DNA of 64,000 bases from the NCBI RefSeq assembly GCF_001647275.1, contig NZ_LRMM01000007.1:1-64000 (forward strand), given 5' to 3'. Made by a program: the position numbers and the translations under genes. The stretch is from Rufibacter ruber (GTDB lineage: Bacteria; Bacteroidota; Bacteroidia; Cytophagales; Hymenobacteraceae). Below are positions 8,617 through 16,892 of the stretch, piece by piece. The first letter of the stretch is position 1, and each line of letters starts with the position of its first letter. The notes beneath the pieces are model-generated. The model ran no database searches and had not been told where the DNA came from. It saw nothing but the letters and a program-made list of their open reading frames with translations.

Positions 8617-8648
8617 AAAAAAAGAGCCCCGTGTTTTGGGGCTCTTTT
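8617..8648 (-). terminator. rpsA terminator
   Basis: On the minus strand GAGCCCC, loop AAAACAC and GGGGCTC are followed by eight Ts, a textbook intrinsic terminator 30 bases after rpsA. A degraded palindrome arm (CCTGTTTTCCTGAAAA on the minus strand) lies between. Confidence 0.85.
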
Positions 8649-8679
8649 CAGGAAAACAGGTCAAAAACCCGTTCAGAAC

Positions 8680-10575
8680 TTATTCAGCAGACTCAGCGCT
8701 GTCAGCGTCACCAGATTTCTCAGCACGTGCTTTGGCAGCAGCGGCTAATTTTTTCTCACCGGCTTCTTTTTCGCTTTCCATCATTTGGTCTTTCAAAGCA
8801 GAAAGGGCATCCAGGTCACCTAAGGTTGAACGCACTTCGTCTTTCTTAGGAGCAGCAGGGGCAGCAGCTTTGGCGGCACCGGCAGGAGCGTCTTTCTTAG
8901 CAAACTTGGCTTTCTTAGCATCTTCTGGCTGAGCCGTGTGGCTGGCAGTGTGCGACAAGATGATCTTACGATCTTCTTTAGAGAACTCAGTTACTTTGAA
9001 ATCTAACTGCTCACCAGCTTCAACGGCAGTACCGTCTTCTTTTGACAAGCCTTTAGGGAATGCGAAACCTTCAATACCGTAAGGCAGCTCCAGGGTAGCA
9101 CCACGGTCAGATTTCTCTAACACCGTTGCTTTGTGGGTTGAGCCAATGGTGAATACGGTAGCAAACGTATCCCATGGGTTTTCTTCCAGTTGCTTGTGGC
9201 CTAACGCCAGACGACGGGCAGAAGCATCCAGCTCCAGAACCACTACGTCTAAGTTATCACCAACTTTCACAAACTCAGATGGGTGTTTGATTTTCTTAGT
9301 CCAGGACAAGTCAGATACGTGTACCAGACCGTCTACGCCTTCTTCCAGTTCAATGAACAGACCAAAGTTGGTCAGGTTTCTAACCACACCTGTGTGCTTA
9401 GTACCCACGGCATATTTGGTCAATACATCTTGCTTGGTCCAAGGATCTTCAGACAGTTGCTTAATGCCCAGAGACATTTTGCGCTCATCTCTGTCAAGGG
9501 TCAACACCACAGCCTCAATCTCATCACCTTGTTTGATGAAGTCTTGTGGGTTGCGCAGGTGCTGAGACCATGACATTTCTGATACGTGGATCAAGCCTTC
9601 TACGCCTGGCATCAGTTCTAAGAACGCACCGTAATCTGCTACGTTCACAATTCTGCCGCGTACGCGTGAGCCAACCTCTACTTCGGCAGGGAGGGCATCC
9701 CATGGGTGAGCAGTCAGCTGCTTCATGCCCAAAGAAATACGCTTCTTGTCGTCGTCGAAGTCCAGAACTACCACGTTTACTTTCTGGTCCAGCTCCAACA
9801 CCTCTTGCGGGTGGTTGATGCGGCCCCATGAAATATCAGTGATGTGCAACAGACCGTCTACGCCACCAAGGTCAATGAACACCCCAAAGTTGGTCATGTT
9901 CTTGATCACACCTTCCAACACCTGACCTTTTTCAAGGTTGTTCAGGATAGCGGCACGCTGCTGCTCCAGATCTTTCTCAATCAGGACTTTGTGCGAAACT
10001 ACTACGTTGTCAAAAGCGGCGTTGATTTTCACCACTTTCACTTCCATTTTCTTACCCACGTACACATCAAAGTCGCGGATAGGTTTCACATCAATCTGAG
10101 AACCTGGCAAGAAGGCCTCTACGCCGTAAAGGTCAGTGATCAGACCACCTTTGGTTCTGCGTTTCACCACACCTTCCAGAACCAGGTCGTTCTCAAGGGC
10201 GCCGTAGATTTTCTCCCAAGCTTTTACAATTTTGGCTTTCTTGCGAGACAGGATCAGCTGACCGTTAGGGTCTTCCTGGTCTTCAATGAAAACCTCAACG
10301 GTGTCACCCACCTTCAGCTCCGGCATGTCACGGAATTCTGAAACAGGTACCAACCCGTCTGACTTAAAGCCGATGTTCAGGATCACATCACGGTCAGTGA
10401 TACCCACCACCGTACCGGTGATTACTTCCTCTTCCTGAACGGTGTTCAGGGTGTCGGCGTACATTTGTTCCATTTCAGCTCTCTGCGCCGCAGAGTAACC
10501 TCCACCGAAACCCTGAGACTCGTACTGGCCCCAGTCAAAATCTTCTACATTTGCCATATTTCTATGCTGGTTCAC
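8680..10575 (-). CDS. rpsA: 30S ribosomal protein S1
   Basis: S1 binds mRNA on the 30S subunit and aids initiation on structured or leader-poor messages. The 631-residue protein contains six OB-fold S1 repeats with recurring G-V-x-x-x-T-x-F-G-x-F-x-x-L and G-L-x-H-x-S-D/E-x-S-W signatures (for example VDGLLHITDISW, VEGLIHVSEMSW, VDGLVHVSDLSW). A low-complexity Ala/Lys/Glu-rich tail follows. The Met seven codons in (10557, MANVEDFDWG) is an equally good start; no Shine-Dalgarno sequence separates the two. The gene is monocistronic with its own promoter and terminator. Confidence 0.95.
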   Translation of the reverse strand: MNQHRNMANVEDFDWGQYESQGFGGGYSAAQRAEMEQMYADTLNTVQEEEVITGTVVGITDRDVILNIGFKSDGLVPVSEFRDMPELKVGDTVEVFIEDQEDPNGQLILSRKKAKIVKAWEKIYGALENDLVLEGVVKRRTKGGLITDLYGVEAFLPGSQIDVKPIRDFDVYVGKKMEVKVVKINAAFDNVVVSHKVLIEKDLEQQRAAILNNLEKGQVLEGVIKNMTNFGVFIDLGGVDGLLHITDISWGRINHPQEVLELDQKVNVVVLDFDDDKKRISLGMKQLTAHPWDALPAEVEVGSRVRGRIVNVADYGAFLELMPGVEGLIHVSEMSWSQHLRNPQDFIKQGDEIEAVVLTLDRDERKMSLGIKQLSEDPWTKQDVLTKYAVGTKHTGVVRNLTNFGLFIELEEGVDGLVHVSDLSWTKKIKHPSEFVKVGDNLDVVVLELDASARRLALGHKQLEENPWDTFATVFTIGSTHKATVLEKSDRGATLELPYGIEGFAFPKGLSKEDGTAVEAGEQLDFKVTEFSKEDRKIILSHTASHTAQPEDAKKAKFAKKDAPAGAAKAAAPAAPKKDEVRSTLGDLDALSALKDQMMESEKEAGEKKLAAAAKARAEKSGDADSAESAE

Positions 10576-10676
10576 TAAAATAACGCGTAGTCACAGAACC
10601 ACTTAACCCCGCGTAGCTTATGTTACATACCCATGGCCTCACCTGAGAACACGGGGCATCCGCCTTGAATGCGGCG

Positions 10677-10684
10677 CGAAGGTA
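10677..10684 (-). promoter_or_regulatory. possible rpsA -7 box
   Basis: TACCTTCG on the minus strand lies about 100 bases upstream of the rpsA start and resembles TAnnTTTG with one change. The upstream -33 box is weak. Confidence 0.35.
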
Positions 10685-10770
10685 CGAATTTTTTGGGAAT
10701 CAATACGGTTAAACCGGTCAAATAATATCTAACTCCTTGACTGGCAAGCCTTCCTGTCCCTGAAAAGGAA

Positions 10771-10817
10771 ACGTGCGTTTTAGGCTGTTTTCAGAAAAAC
10801 AGCCCTAAAACGCACGT
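10771..10817. repeat. intergenic palindrome, copy 4 (GCG-type arms)
   Basis: The outer arms are ACGTGCGTTTTAGG and CCCTAAAACGCACGT around GCTGTTTTCAGAAAAACAGC. It is the longest stem of the family here. It lies 28 bases after the stop of the plug-like gene at 10845. Confidence 0.85.
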
Positions 10818-10844
10818 GGCAACCTCTGGCTACAGTAGCCGGAA

Positions 10845-11201
10845 TTACATTTTCCGGCGCTTCACGTCCTGGATCAGTTTTAGCGCCTCAGCCTCGTTCT
10901 TTTTAGTGAAAGTGATCAGCACCACGCCATACTCTCCTTTATCGCCAAACGCTTCCATGGCCTGTTCGGGTTTCAGGGCCTCAGCGGCGGCAATCCAGGC
11001 CTGGTCAATCTGGTCCAGGGCCAGCTGCTCCAATTCAATGGTACGGTCTTCCAGTTTCACAAAGTAAGTGGCGTCTGGGTGCACAGACAGGGAGGTCTTG
11101 CCTAGCTTCACCTTGATTGGTTTGGCATTGGCATCTTGGGCAGCAGCCTCATAGGAGCACACCGCTCCCAACAGGAGAAAAACAAGTAGCAATCTTTTCA
11201 T
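10845..11201 (-). CDS. small secreted protein with TonB-plug-like tail
   Basis: From this Met the protein has 118 residues. MKRLLLVFLLLGAVCSYEAAAQ is a clear Sec signal peptide, so the product should be periplasmic or outer-membrane associated. The C-terminal half (IDQAWIAAAEALKPEQAMEA then FGDKGEYGVVLITF) follows the pattern of the end of the plug domain of SusC/TonB-dependent receptors (I..IEVLKD.SA..YG.RG.NGVILITT), but no barrel follows. The 13 extra residues of the longer frame lack signal-peptide character, so the start at 11201 is chosen. The gene at 11795 is a paralogue. The function is unknown. Confidence 0.75.
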   Translation of the reverse strand: MKRLLLVFLLLGAVCSYEAAAQDANAKPIKVKLGKTSLSVHPDATYFVKLEDRTIELEQLALDQIDQAWIAAAEALKPEQAMEAFGDKGEYGVVLITFTKKNEAEALKLIQDVKRRKM

Positions 11202-11794
11202 TTTACAAAAGGGTTTAGATAGAATATAGAGCACGGCCACACCACAGCACGTTTACAGCCTGTTTTCAAAAAAAAGAAGCCAGAAACACAAAGCTATGGG
11301 TATCAATTCTTTCCGGCTGAACAGCCGGGAGCGCCTGAAGGGGGAGTTGGCGCTCTGTTTACAGGGCAAAGTTATGCTTTTCGCTGTTTCTCAGCAAGAA
11401 ACTGATAAGATTCTCAATAACTGCCGTAGCGCAGGGGCAGGCGGTTCCAGCACCTTCCCTGCTCCGGAAAATGACAAACTTTTCTCTTACCTGCCTGCTC
11501 AAGCTTTTGGGATCTGCCCAGGACGGGGTTCCCTCTGTTTTTGGCCTGTTTTTCATGAAAACAGCAAAAACAGAACAGAGGTGACAAGCCTTCTATGTAA
11601 GAGATGGCTTTAAGCTGAACGTTAGGTTACGCCTTTTTGCATAGGCAAATCACCTTACCCCTTATGGATTGGAAGGGCTAAGTTGGTAGGAGCCTGGTGA
11701 GATGGCAGGGGCTAGCTCTCAGACAGAAAGGAGTGGCTGTACGTAACGAGAGGCTGTACAGCTGTGACTTTATGCCCACCACCAGAGGTTAAGG
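11202..11794. other. gap without a recognised gene
   Basis: Between the two plug-like paralogues I find only repeat copies: a half palindrome at about 11255-11286 and a full copy at 11535. The 105-codon open frame at 11296-11613 runs straight through the palindrome and is not credible. Promoter boxes for the 10845 gene are not obvious. Confidence 0.6.
11535..11573. repeat. intergenic palindrome, copy 5
   Basis: CTGTTTTTGGCCTG faces a shortened right arm (CAGCAAAAACAG) that has lost about three bases, a degraded copy between the two plug-like genes. Confidence 0.7.
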
Positions 11795-12148
11795 CTAACC
11801 TTTTTTCACCATCTGGAGAACCTGCTGCTCCCTTTCTGGTCTGATCTTGATGAGCACCACCCCTTCCCGGCCTTTCTCCCCAAATCTCTCTACGGCAGAA
11901 CTGTTTTTGATGACTTCAATGGCTTCAATCCATTCAGGAACAATCTGCTCAATGCTCGTTAGGGAAACTGGTACATTGCCCGCATCGGTTTTAATCAGGA
12001 AGAGGGCCTTTACGGGTTCGCTGACCCCTTGCGAACTGGTGATTCTCAAATCCCTGAGCGTACCCTTGCCTGGGAAATCCTGCGCCTGAAGCGCTACAGG
12101 GGCAACAAAGGCTGCCAACACAACTACAAAAAATGCTTTTCTCAACAT
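11795..12148 (-). CDS. small secreted protein with TonB-plug-like tail (paralogue)
   Basis: This 117-residue protein starts with a signal peptide (MLRKAFFVVVLAAFVAPVALQAQ). The rest reads like the second half of a TonB-receptor plug: SIEQIVPEWIEAIEVIKNSS and AVERFGEKGREGVVLIKI, compared with the usual I.P.DIESIEVLKD.SA..YG.RGANGVILIT. It shares this pattern and its size with the gene at 10845. No carboxypeptidase-like domain or barrel is present. It may be a stand-alone partner of outer-membrane transport proteins, but that is inference. Confidence 0.78.
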   Translation of the reverse strand: MLRKAFFVVVLAAFVAPVALQAQDFPGKGTLRDLRITSSQGVSEPVKALFLIKTDAGNVPVSLTSIEQIVPEWIEAIEVIKNSSAVERFGEKGREGVVLIKIRPEREQQVLQMVKKG

Positions 12149-12193
12149 ATGAAACGGTTAATAATTGTATATCATCTATTCAATGTACTACTC

Positions 12194-12703
12194 CTATGCC
12201 CGCACCCGCTCCCCCAGATACGGCATCCAGGCGTGGTCAACATCCTGTATGCTTTCGCGCAGGAACGAGACCAAAGACGGTTTGAAGGGTTTTCTGGCCA
12301 GTTTCATCTGCACTTCCTCTGGGGTACGGTCGCCTTTCTTGGAGTTACAGCGGGAGCAGGCGGTAATAAGGTTGTGCCAGGTGCTCTGCCCGCCGCGGGA
12401 GCGCGGAAGCAAATGGTCCAGGGTAAGGTTTCTGGAAGCGCCGCAGTACTGGCAGCGGTAGCCGTCACGGCGCATGATGTTCTGGCGGGTGAGCGCAATG
12501 CCTTTGTAGGGAACCCGCACGTAACGCTGCAACCTGATCACCAGCGGCCGCGGGTAGGTGTGGCTCACCGTGCGAAGGCCGTTCAGAAGGTCCTGCGCCA
12601 CCAACTCGGCCTTCTGCAGGTACAGCAGCACAAACGCCTTGTGCAGGCTGCAGGTGGCAATGGCGGTGAAATCCTGGTTCAGTAAGAGTACCTTTTCGTT
12701 CAT
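12194..12703 (-). CDS. HNH endonuclease family protein
   Basis: The 169-residue protein has an N-terminal strand-rich region (KVLLLNQDF) typical of the Bacteroidota HNH group. A complete HNH centre follows: CQYCG (Cys84, Cys87), LDHLLPRSRGG (Asp96-His97), HNLITAC (His110, Asn111) and CSRC (Cys116, Cys119). The four cysteines should hold a structural zinc; the ββα-metal core cuts DNA in known relatives. No methyltransferase or phage genes lie nearby, so a restriction role is not indicated. Its cellular role is unknown. Confidence 0.88.
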   Translation of the reverse strand: MNEKVLLLNQDFTAIATCSLHKAFVLLYLQKAELVAQDLLNGLRTVSHTYPRPLVIRLQRYVRVPYKGIALTRQNIMRRDGYRCQYCGASRNLTLDHLLPRSRGGQSTWHNLITACSRCNSKKGDRTPEEVQMKLARKPFKPSLVSFLRESIQDVDHAWMPYLGERVRA

Positions 12704-12789
12704 AACGCGTCCGGCTCAGTGATTGCTCCTGTAAGATACGTAAAATCTTCATCAGATGCCATACCTCCCTGAGAATCAGCCGCCGAAGG

Positions 12790-13565
12790 TTACTCCAGAA
12801 TTCGTTTGATGATGCGCAGCTTGTGGGAATAGCGTTTGGCATCCCGGTTGTAGATGCCGTAGTGGTCCAGCTGGTCTATGCGCACCTCGCCGGAGGCGTG
12901 AATGATTTTCTGGTCTTCCAGCACCAGGCCCACGTGAATGATGCGGCCTTCGTCATTGTCAAAAAAGGCGACGTCACCGGGTCTGGACTGCGCCACAAAG
13001 TGCACCTCCTGCCCGTGCACCACCTGCTGGTAGGCGTCCCGCCGAAGCTGGTAGCCGCACAGCCCGTACACCTGCTGCACAAAGCCGGAGCAGTCTATCC
13101 CGAAGATGGATTTCCCGCCCCACAGGTAGGGCGCTTCTTAAACTGAAGGGCTATCTTCTGCAGAAAATTTTCGCGGTAAGGAAGGTTGGGGTTGGTGGCG
13201 CGGCCGTTGTAAAGCATTTTCTCGTCTCCTACCCTAATGGTCATGCCGTCAAAGAAAGGGAGTACGCTGCCCAGGCCAATAGGGGTTACCCCGTCTGTGC
13301 CGCTCACGGTCTGCACCACATCCATGGAGCGGGCGTGTTTCTCATTTTTCCACTCCTGAAAGTAGGTGTCTGTTACGGGGAAATGCTGCTTGAAGTCAAT
13401 CCACCCCTCATAGTCATCTGCCGCATTCTGAATCTGGAGCCACTTCTCCTGGGTCTGCAGCACCTGATAGCACTCGCCAAACACCAACTGCGAGATCATT
13501 TCGCTTTTATCAGATGGCTCCCGGCGCACCGGCACCAGACTCAGTTTACAAATCCCGAAGTTCAA
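12790..13565 (-). pseudogene. NlpC/P60 (C40) peptidase with a -1 frameshift
   Basis: The intact protein would be a cell-wall endopeptidase cutting gamma-D-Glu-diamino acid bonds. The first frame (13565-13095, 156 residues) holds an SH3b-like N-terminal part (RREPSDKSEMISQLVFGE, then EKWLQIQNAADDYEGWI). The catalytic domain continues in another frame: PYLWGGKSIFGIDCSGFVQQ holds the nucleophile Cys, IIHVGL the catalytic His and IIHAS the third polar residue. Adding one G at about 13131-13136 (AAG|GCGCCC) rejoins the two. Either the gene is broken or the sequence has an error. There is no signal peptide. The shift resembles three others in the window. Confidence 0.82.
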
Positions 13566-14159
13566 GGTAAGGCGTGATTGAGTGAATGTGAGAATTGGTG
13601 AACAAAATAAAGGAGCAATTTCTCACTTTTCCGGCGGAATTTCTAGCGCTGTTCCTGTTTTCGGGCTGTTTCTGAAAAACGCGAAAACAGGAAATTAAGT
13701 AATTTGTTTATTTGAACCAGATTCGCCCGTTGAGGGGAGCCAGTGGGGTGTTTACACAGGAGAGCAGGCGTTGCTGAAAATCACTAGATTAATTCTATTC
13801 CTTCTTTACTACAATGAAGTGAGGGCAATGCGAAGATCAGCTGGTGTCAACACCCCTCTTCGCTCCCCTCAAGGGGAGAATCAATAAAGGCACCTGCTTT
13901 TCTAGTTCGCCCCCTGTTCCCTAAGATCCTTTCAGGATGACAAAAGGTGGAGTCTGCAGTTGATCAGGTATTAAAAGACATTTAGGTAAATAGCCAGGAA
14001 GAAGTCGACCCAGAAGAGAAGCCTAAGCAGAGGCAGATCAAGAAAAAACTTTACAGCTCCGTAAATGAAGAAGAACTGAGGCAAGCTGTATAATTATGGG
14101 AGCACCACAAGCAGTGAACCATTGCTCTATTCCAATTCTTAATTCCTAATTCTTAATTC
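13566..14159. other. 594-base gap; possible gene relic
   Basis: Contents are a palindrome copy at 13652, an AT-rich stretch with repeated AATTCTTAATT units at 14138-14160, and a short open segment at 13986-14093 reading ...QEEVDPEEKPKQRQIKKKLY... to a stop. That segment has no start codon and follows a stop, so it is at best the tail of a decayed gene. Confidence 0.45.
13652..13693. repeat. intergenic palindrome, copy 6
   Basis: TTCCTGTTTTCGGGCTG on the left; the right arm GCGAAAACAGGAA has lost part of the inner CAGCCC. It lies upstream of the frameshifted NlpC/P60 gene. Confidence 0.7.
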
Positions 14160-14633
14160 TTAGTACCGTTCCCTGGCCATTTCGCGCTTGATGTCGCGTT
14201 CTTTGATGTCTTCGCGTTTGTCAAAGAGTTTCTTCCCCTTGGCCAGCGCTATCTCTACCTTGGCGAAGCCGCGGTCATTAATGAAGAGCCGCGTGGGGAT
14301 CATGGTGACGCCCTGCTCCTGGGCGCCCTCTTTGAGCTTCTTCAGCTCCCGTTTGTTCAGGAGCAGCTTGCGGTCACGGGTGGGCTCATGGTTGTAGTGG
14401 GTGCCCTCTGTGTATTTGGCAATGGTGATCTGGTGCAGGAACAGCTCGTTCCCGTGAAAGGTACAGTAGCCATCGGTGAGGTTCACATTGCCCTCCCTAA
14501 TGGATTTGATCTCCGTGCCGCGCAACACCATGCCGGCAATGTACTTGTCCAGGAACTGGTATTCATAAGAGGCCCGTCGGTTTGAAATGTTCACCGTTTT
14601 CTGGAGCCTGTCTTTGTCTTTCTGTTTCGCCAT
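14160..14633 (-). CDS. smpB: SsrA-binding protein
   Basis: SmpB binds tmRNA and brings it to stalled ribosomes for trans-translation. The 157-residue protein has the OB-fold core (YEYQFLDKYIAGMVLRG, TEIKSIREGNVNL, IAKYTEGTHYNHEPTRDRKLLL). The C-terminal tail KGKKLFDKREDIKERDIKREMARERY enters the mRNA channel in known structures. Its start codon directly follows the stop of the hotdog thioesterase gene with no gap, so the two are co-transcribed. The tmRNA gene itself is not in the window. Confidence 0.96.
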   Translation of the reverse strand: MAKQKDKDRLQKTVNISNRRASYEYQFLDKYIAGMVLRGTEIKSIREGNVNLTDGYCTFHGNELFLHQITIAKYTEGTHYNHEPTRDRKLLLNKRELKKLKEGAQEQGVTMIPTRLFINDRGFAKVEIALAKGKKLFDKREDIKERDIKREMARERY

Positions 14634-15029
14634 TTATGCGTTTCTATTCTTCAAAAGTCGTTCTATCTTCTCTTTTTTCAAAATCTTCTGCCCGGTTTGC
14701 CCGGTGGCCACCAGCCGCTCCCCCACCCGTACGGTCACCGCACACGTGAGGGTATTGCCGGTCAGCTCCTGAAAGACCGCCTCCAGCCGGAGCGTCTCCC
14801 CTTCAAACGCGGGGCCGTGGTGGTTAATGTGCAGCATGGTGCCAATGCCTTCCTCATCCGGGTCTTTCATCTCCAGCACAAACAGCCGCGCCGCCCACTC
14901 CATGGCCTGCGCCAGCGCGAAGGTGGAGCAAACGGGGTGCACCAGCCCACTTTCAAAACGGGCGAAGTCCTGAGCGGTTACAGTTTTCTGGTACTGCCGG
15001 GTGTCTCCAATCTGGAACGGGTTCTGCAT
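14634..15029 (-). CDS. hotdog-fold thioesterase-like protein
   Basis: The 131-residue protein (from Met at 15029) looks like the FlK/4HBT type of hotdog acyl-CoA thioesterase. SGLVHPVCSTFALAQAMEWAA forms the long hot-dog helix with an acidic residue, followed by the strand GIGTMLHINHHGPAFEGETL and VRVGERLVATGQTGQKIL. A longer frame to 15200 would add 57 unrelated residues and overlap the divergent gene at 15138, so it is rejected. The gene abuts smpB. The acyl-CoA substrate is unknown. Confidence 0.8.
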   Translation of the reverse strand: MQNPFQIGDTRQYQKTVTAQDFARFESGLVHPVCSTFALAQAMEWAARLFVLEMKDPDEEGIGTMLHINHHGPAFEGETLRLEAVFQELTGNTLTCAVTVRVGERLVATGQTGQKILKKEKIERLLKNRNA

Positions 15030-15137
15030 GGGAAAAACATTTTTGATTACAGGAACGGAAGGCAAGGAATTGCGGGATGGGGCGAATTTACTAATATTGG
15101 CTCCCATCTTCTTCACCCCTGACCTGCTGAACCCAAC

Positions 15138-16412
15138 ATGAAGTACTTTCTTTCTTTCCTCCTCTGCTCCCTTATGCTCTCCACCGCAGCTTCGGCGCAA
15201 GCCAAAACAGACAAATTCTTAGCCCAGCTTCTGCAAAAGCACCCAGCCAAGTTCAAAACGCTGCTGGCGAACCCGGGGAAATTTAAAATCCAGATTCTCT
15301 ATACGCAGATTGACCGCGACAGGAACAATACGCCTTCTTTCAAGACGTACCGGTACCAGGTAGACCCTAACAATTATTTTAACCCCGCCAGTACGGTGAA
15401 GTTTCCCGCCGCGCTCATGGCGCTGGAGAAAATCAACACCCTGAAGATTGACGGCCTCACCAAAGAAACCGTCATGCTCACAGATAGCGCCTACCAAGGC
15501 CAGACCAAGGTGCTGCAAGACAAAACATCTGCCAACGGTTTCCCCAGCATTGCCCATTACATTAAGAAGATTCTGGTGACCAGTGACAATGACGCCTACA
15601 ACCGCCTGTATGAGTTCATGGGCCAGGAGCCTCTGAACGAGGGTCTGAAAGCCAAAGGGTACGCCAGTGTGCGGCTGCCCATCAGGCTGTCGCGCTTTCT
15701 GCCCATTGAGCTGGACCAGTACACCAACCCGGTGCGCTTCCTGAAAGACGGGCAGGTGCTCTACCAGCAGGGGCTGATCAAAAGCGGGAAAGACTACAAA
15801 AACCCTACCCCTATTCTCATGGGCAAAGGCAACGTGACCAATGAAGACAAGCTGGTGATGGAGCCGCGGGACTTTGCCTACTCTAACACATTTGCGCTGG
15901 AAGACCAGCACCAGATGCTGCGGGCGGTGCTGTTCCCAGCCTCTGTACCGGTGCAAAACCGCTTCAACCTGACCCCAGAAGATTACCGGTTCCTGTACCA
16001 GTACCTGTCACAGCTGCCCAGGGAAACCGCTTACCCTGCATATGCGGAAAAACAGTACCCGGATGCCTTTGTAAAATACCTGCTGTTTGGCGGCCCCACC
16101 CGCACCGAGCGGATACCGGAGCACATCAGGATCTTCAACAAGATTGGCCAGTCGTTCGGGTTCCTGACCGACAACGCGTATGTGGTGGATTTTGAGAACA
16201 AGGTGGAGTTCCTGCTCACCGCCACCGTGCACGTGAACGAAGATGAGATCTACAATGACGGCAAGTATGAGTATGACACCATCGGGTTTCCGTTTCTGCG
16301 GGATCTGGGGCAGGTGGTGTATGAGCACGAGCTGCACCGCAAGCGCAAGCACCAGCCGGACCTGAGCCAATTCAAGCTCACCTATGACAAACCCCGCCCA
16401 CCCAAGAGCTAA
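15138..16412 (+). CDS. class A beta-lactamase-like serine hydrolase
   Basis: The 424-residue protein carries a signal peptide (MKYFLSFLLCSLMLSTAASAQ), so it is periplasmic. The active-site pattern follows class A beta-lactamases: S85-T-V-K88 in NPASTVKFPAAL and S149-D150-N151 in VTSDNDAYNRLYEF. In place of the usual KTG triad the matching strand reads NKIGQSFGF (near residue 334). The protein is about 130 residues longer than a classical beta-lactamase, so it may be a carboxypeptidase-like or esterase-like relative. Resistance should not be assumed. It is divergent from the thioesterase gene and ends in a strong hairpin. Confidence 0.82.
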   Translation: MKYFLSFLLCSLMLSTAASAQAKTDKFLAQLLQKHPAKFKTLLANPGKFKIQILYTQIDRDRNNTPSFKTYRYQVDPNNYFNPASTVKFPAALMALEKINTLKIDGLTKETVMLTDSAYQGQTKVLQDKTSANGFPSIAHYIKKILVTSDNDAYNRLYEFMGQEPLNEGLKAKGYASVRLPIRLSRFLPIELDQYTNPVRFLKDGQVLYQQGLIKSGKDYKNPTPILMGKGNVTNEDKLVMEPRDFAYSNTFALEDQHQMLRAVLFPASVPVQNRFNLTPEDYRFLYQYLSQLPRETAYPAYAEKQYPDAFVKYLLFGGPTRTERIPEHIRIFNKIGQSFGFLTDNAYVVDFENKVEFLLTATVHVNEDEIYNDGKYEYDTIGFPFLRDLGQVVYEHELHRKRKHQPDLSQFKLTYDKPRPPKS

Positions 16413-16453
16413 CAGAAAGGCCGCCACTGCTGAGCAGTGGCGGCCTTTCTGTT
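16411..16453. terminator. bidirectional terminator
   Basis: AACAGAAAGGCCGCCACTGC, TGA and GCAGTGGCGGCCTTTCTGTT form a perfect 20-bp stem. It serves the serine hydrolase gene from the left and the small gene at 16464 from the right. Confidence 0.85.
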
Positions 16454-16463
16454 GGAAGAGGAA

Positions 16464-16700
16464 TTAACGGCTTCCGGTAGAGCTTCCGTCTGTGTTGCCA
16501 CCGTCTTCCACGCTGATGTTGCCTTTACGGCCGCCCCCGGTAGGTGTCATGCCTGGTTCCTGGTTGCCGTGGCCAGGATTATCATTCACATCATCTGGCA
16601 ACGGCAGTTTGCCTACGGCTTGCGGTATACGGCCGGGTTCTGCCTGGTTGCTTACGGTATTCTGGTTGTTGTTCAGGTTCTTATTTTTCTCTTCAGCCAT
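16464..16700 (-). CDS. small disordered hydrophilic protein
   Basis: The 78-residue frame codes for a protein rich in Asn, Gly, Pro and Glu with no hydrophobic core (MAEEKNKNLNNNQNTVSNQ, then PGHGNQEPGMTPTGGGRKG and DGGNTDGSSTGSR). I do not recognise it. It is preferred over the two overlapping plus-strand frames because it starts cleanly, ends just before the shared terminator and has codon use like its neighbours. Its function is unknown. Confidence 0.6.
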   Translation of the reverse strand: MAEEKNKNLNNNQNTVSNQAEPGRIPQAVGKLPLPDDVNDNPGHGNQEPGMTPTGGGRKGNISVEDGGNTDGSSTGSR

Positions 16701-16800
16701 CGCTCTATAGGTTAAGGTGAAAACTCTTTTCCTAAAGGATACGGGAAAGAACCAGGAACGGATACTTTCCAGGAAGCAAACGGCAGAAAGTGAAAATCCC

Positions 16801-16836
16801 GTTTTCGGGCTGTTTTTGGAAAAACAGCCCGAAAAC
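16801..16836. repeat. intergenic palindrome, copy 7
   Basis: GTTTTCGGGCTG and CAGCCCGAAAAC form a perfect stem around TTTTTGGAAAAA. It lies 57 bases after the threonine aldolase stop. Confidence 0.85.
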
Positions 16837-16892
16837 AGAAACCGCAGGAAGAGAACATCTTCACCTACAGAAGTGGTTGCAAACTACTTGAT

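Noticed and set aside
11296-11613. 105-codon frame between the plug-like paralogues
   Set aside because: It reads through a palindrome copy and shows no family pattern.
12029-12685. 218-codon frame across the plug-like and HNH genes
   Set aside because: It overlaps two credible genes on the other strand and has no signal or motif.
15030-15200. N-terminal extension of the hotdog thioesterase
   Set aside because: It overlaps the divergent gene at 15138 and is unlike the fold.
15138-16412. Antibiotic resistance gene
   Set aside because: The motif set is incomplete and the setting is chromosomal housekeeping; the name beta-lactamase-like describes the fold only.
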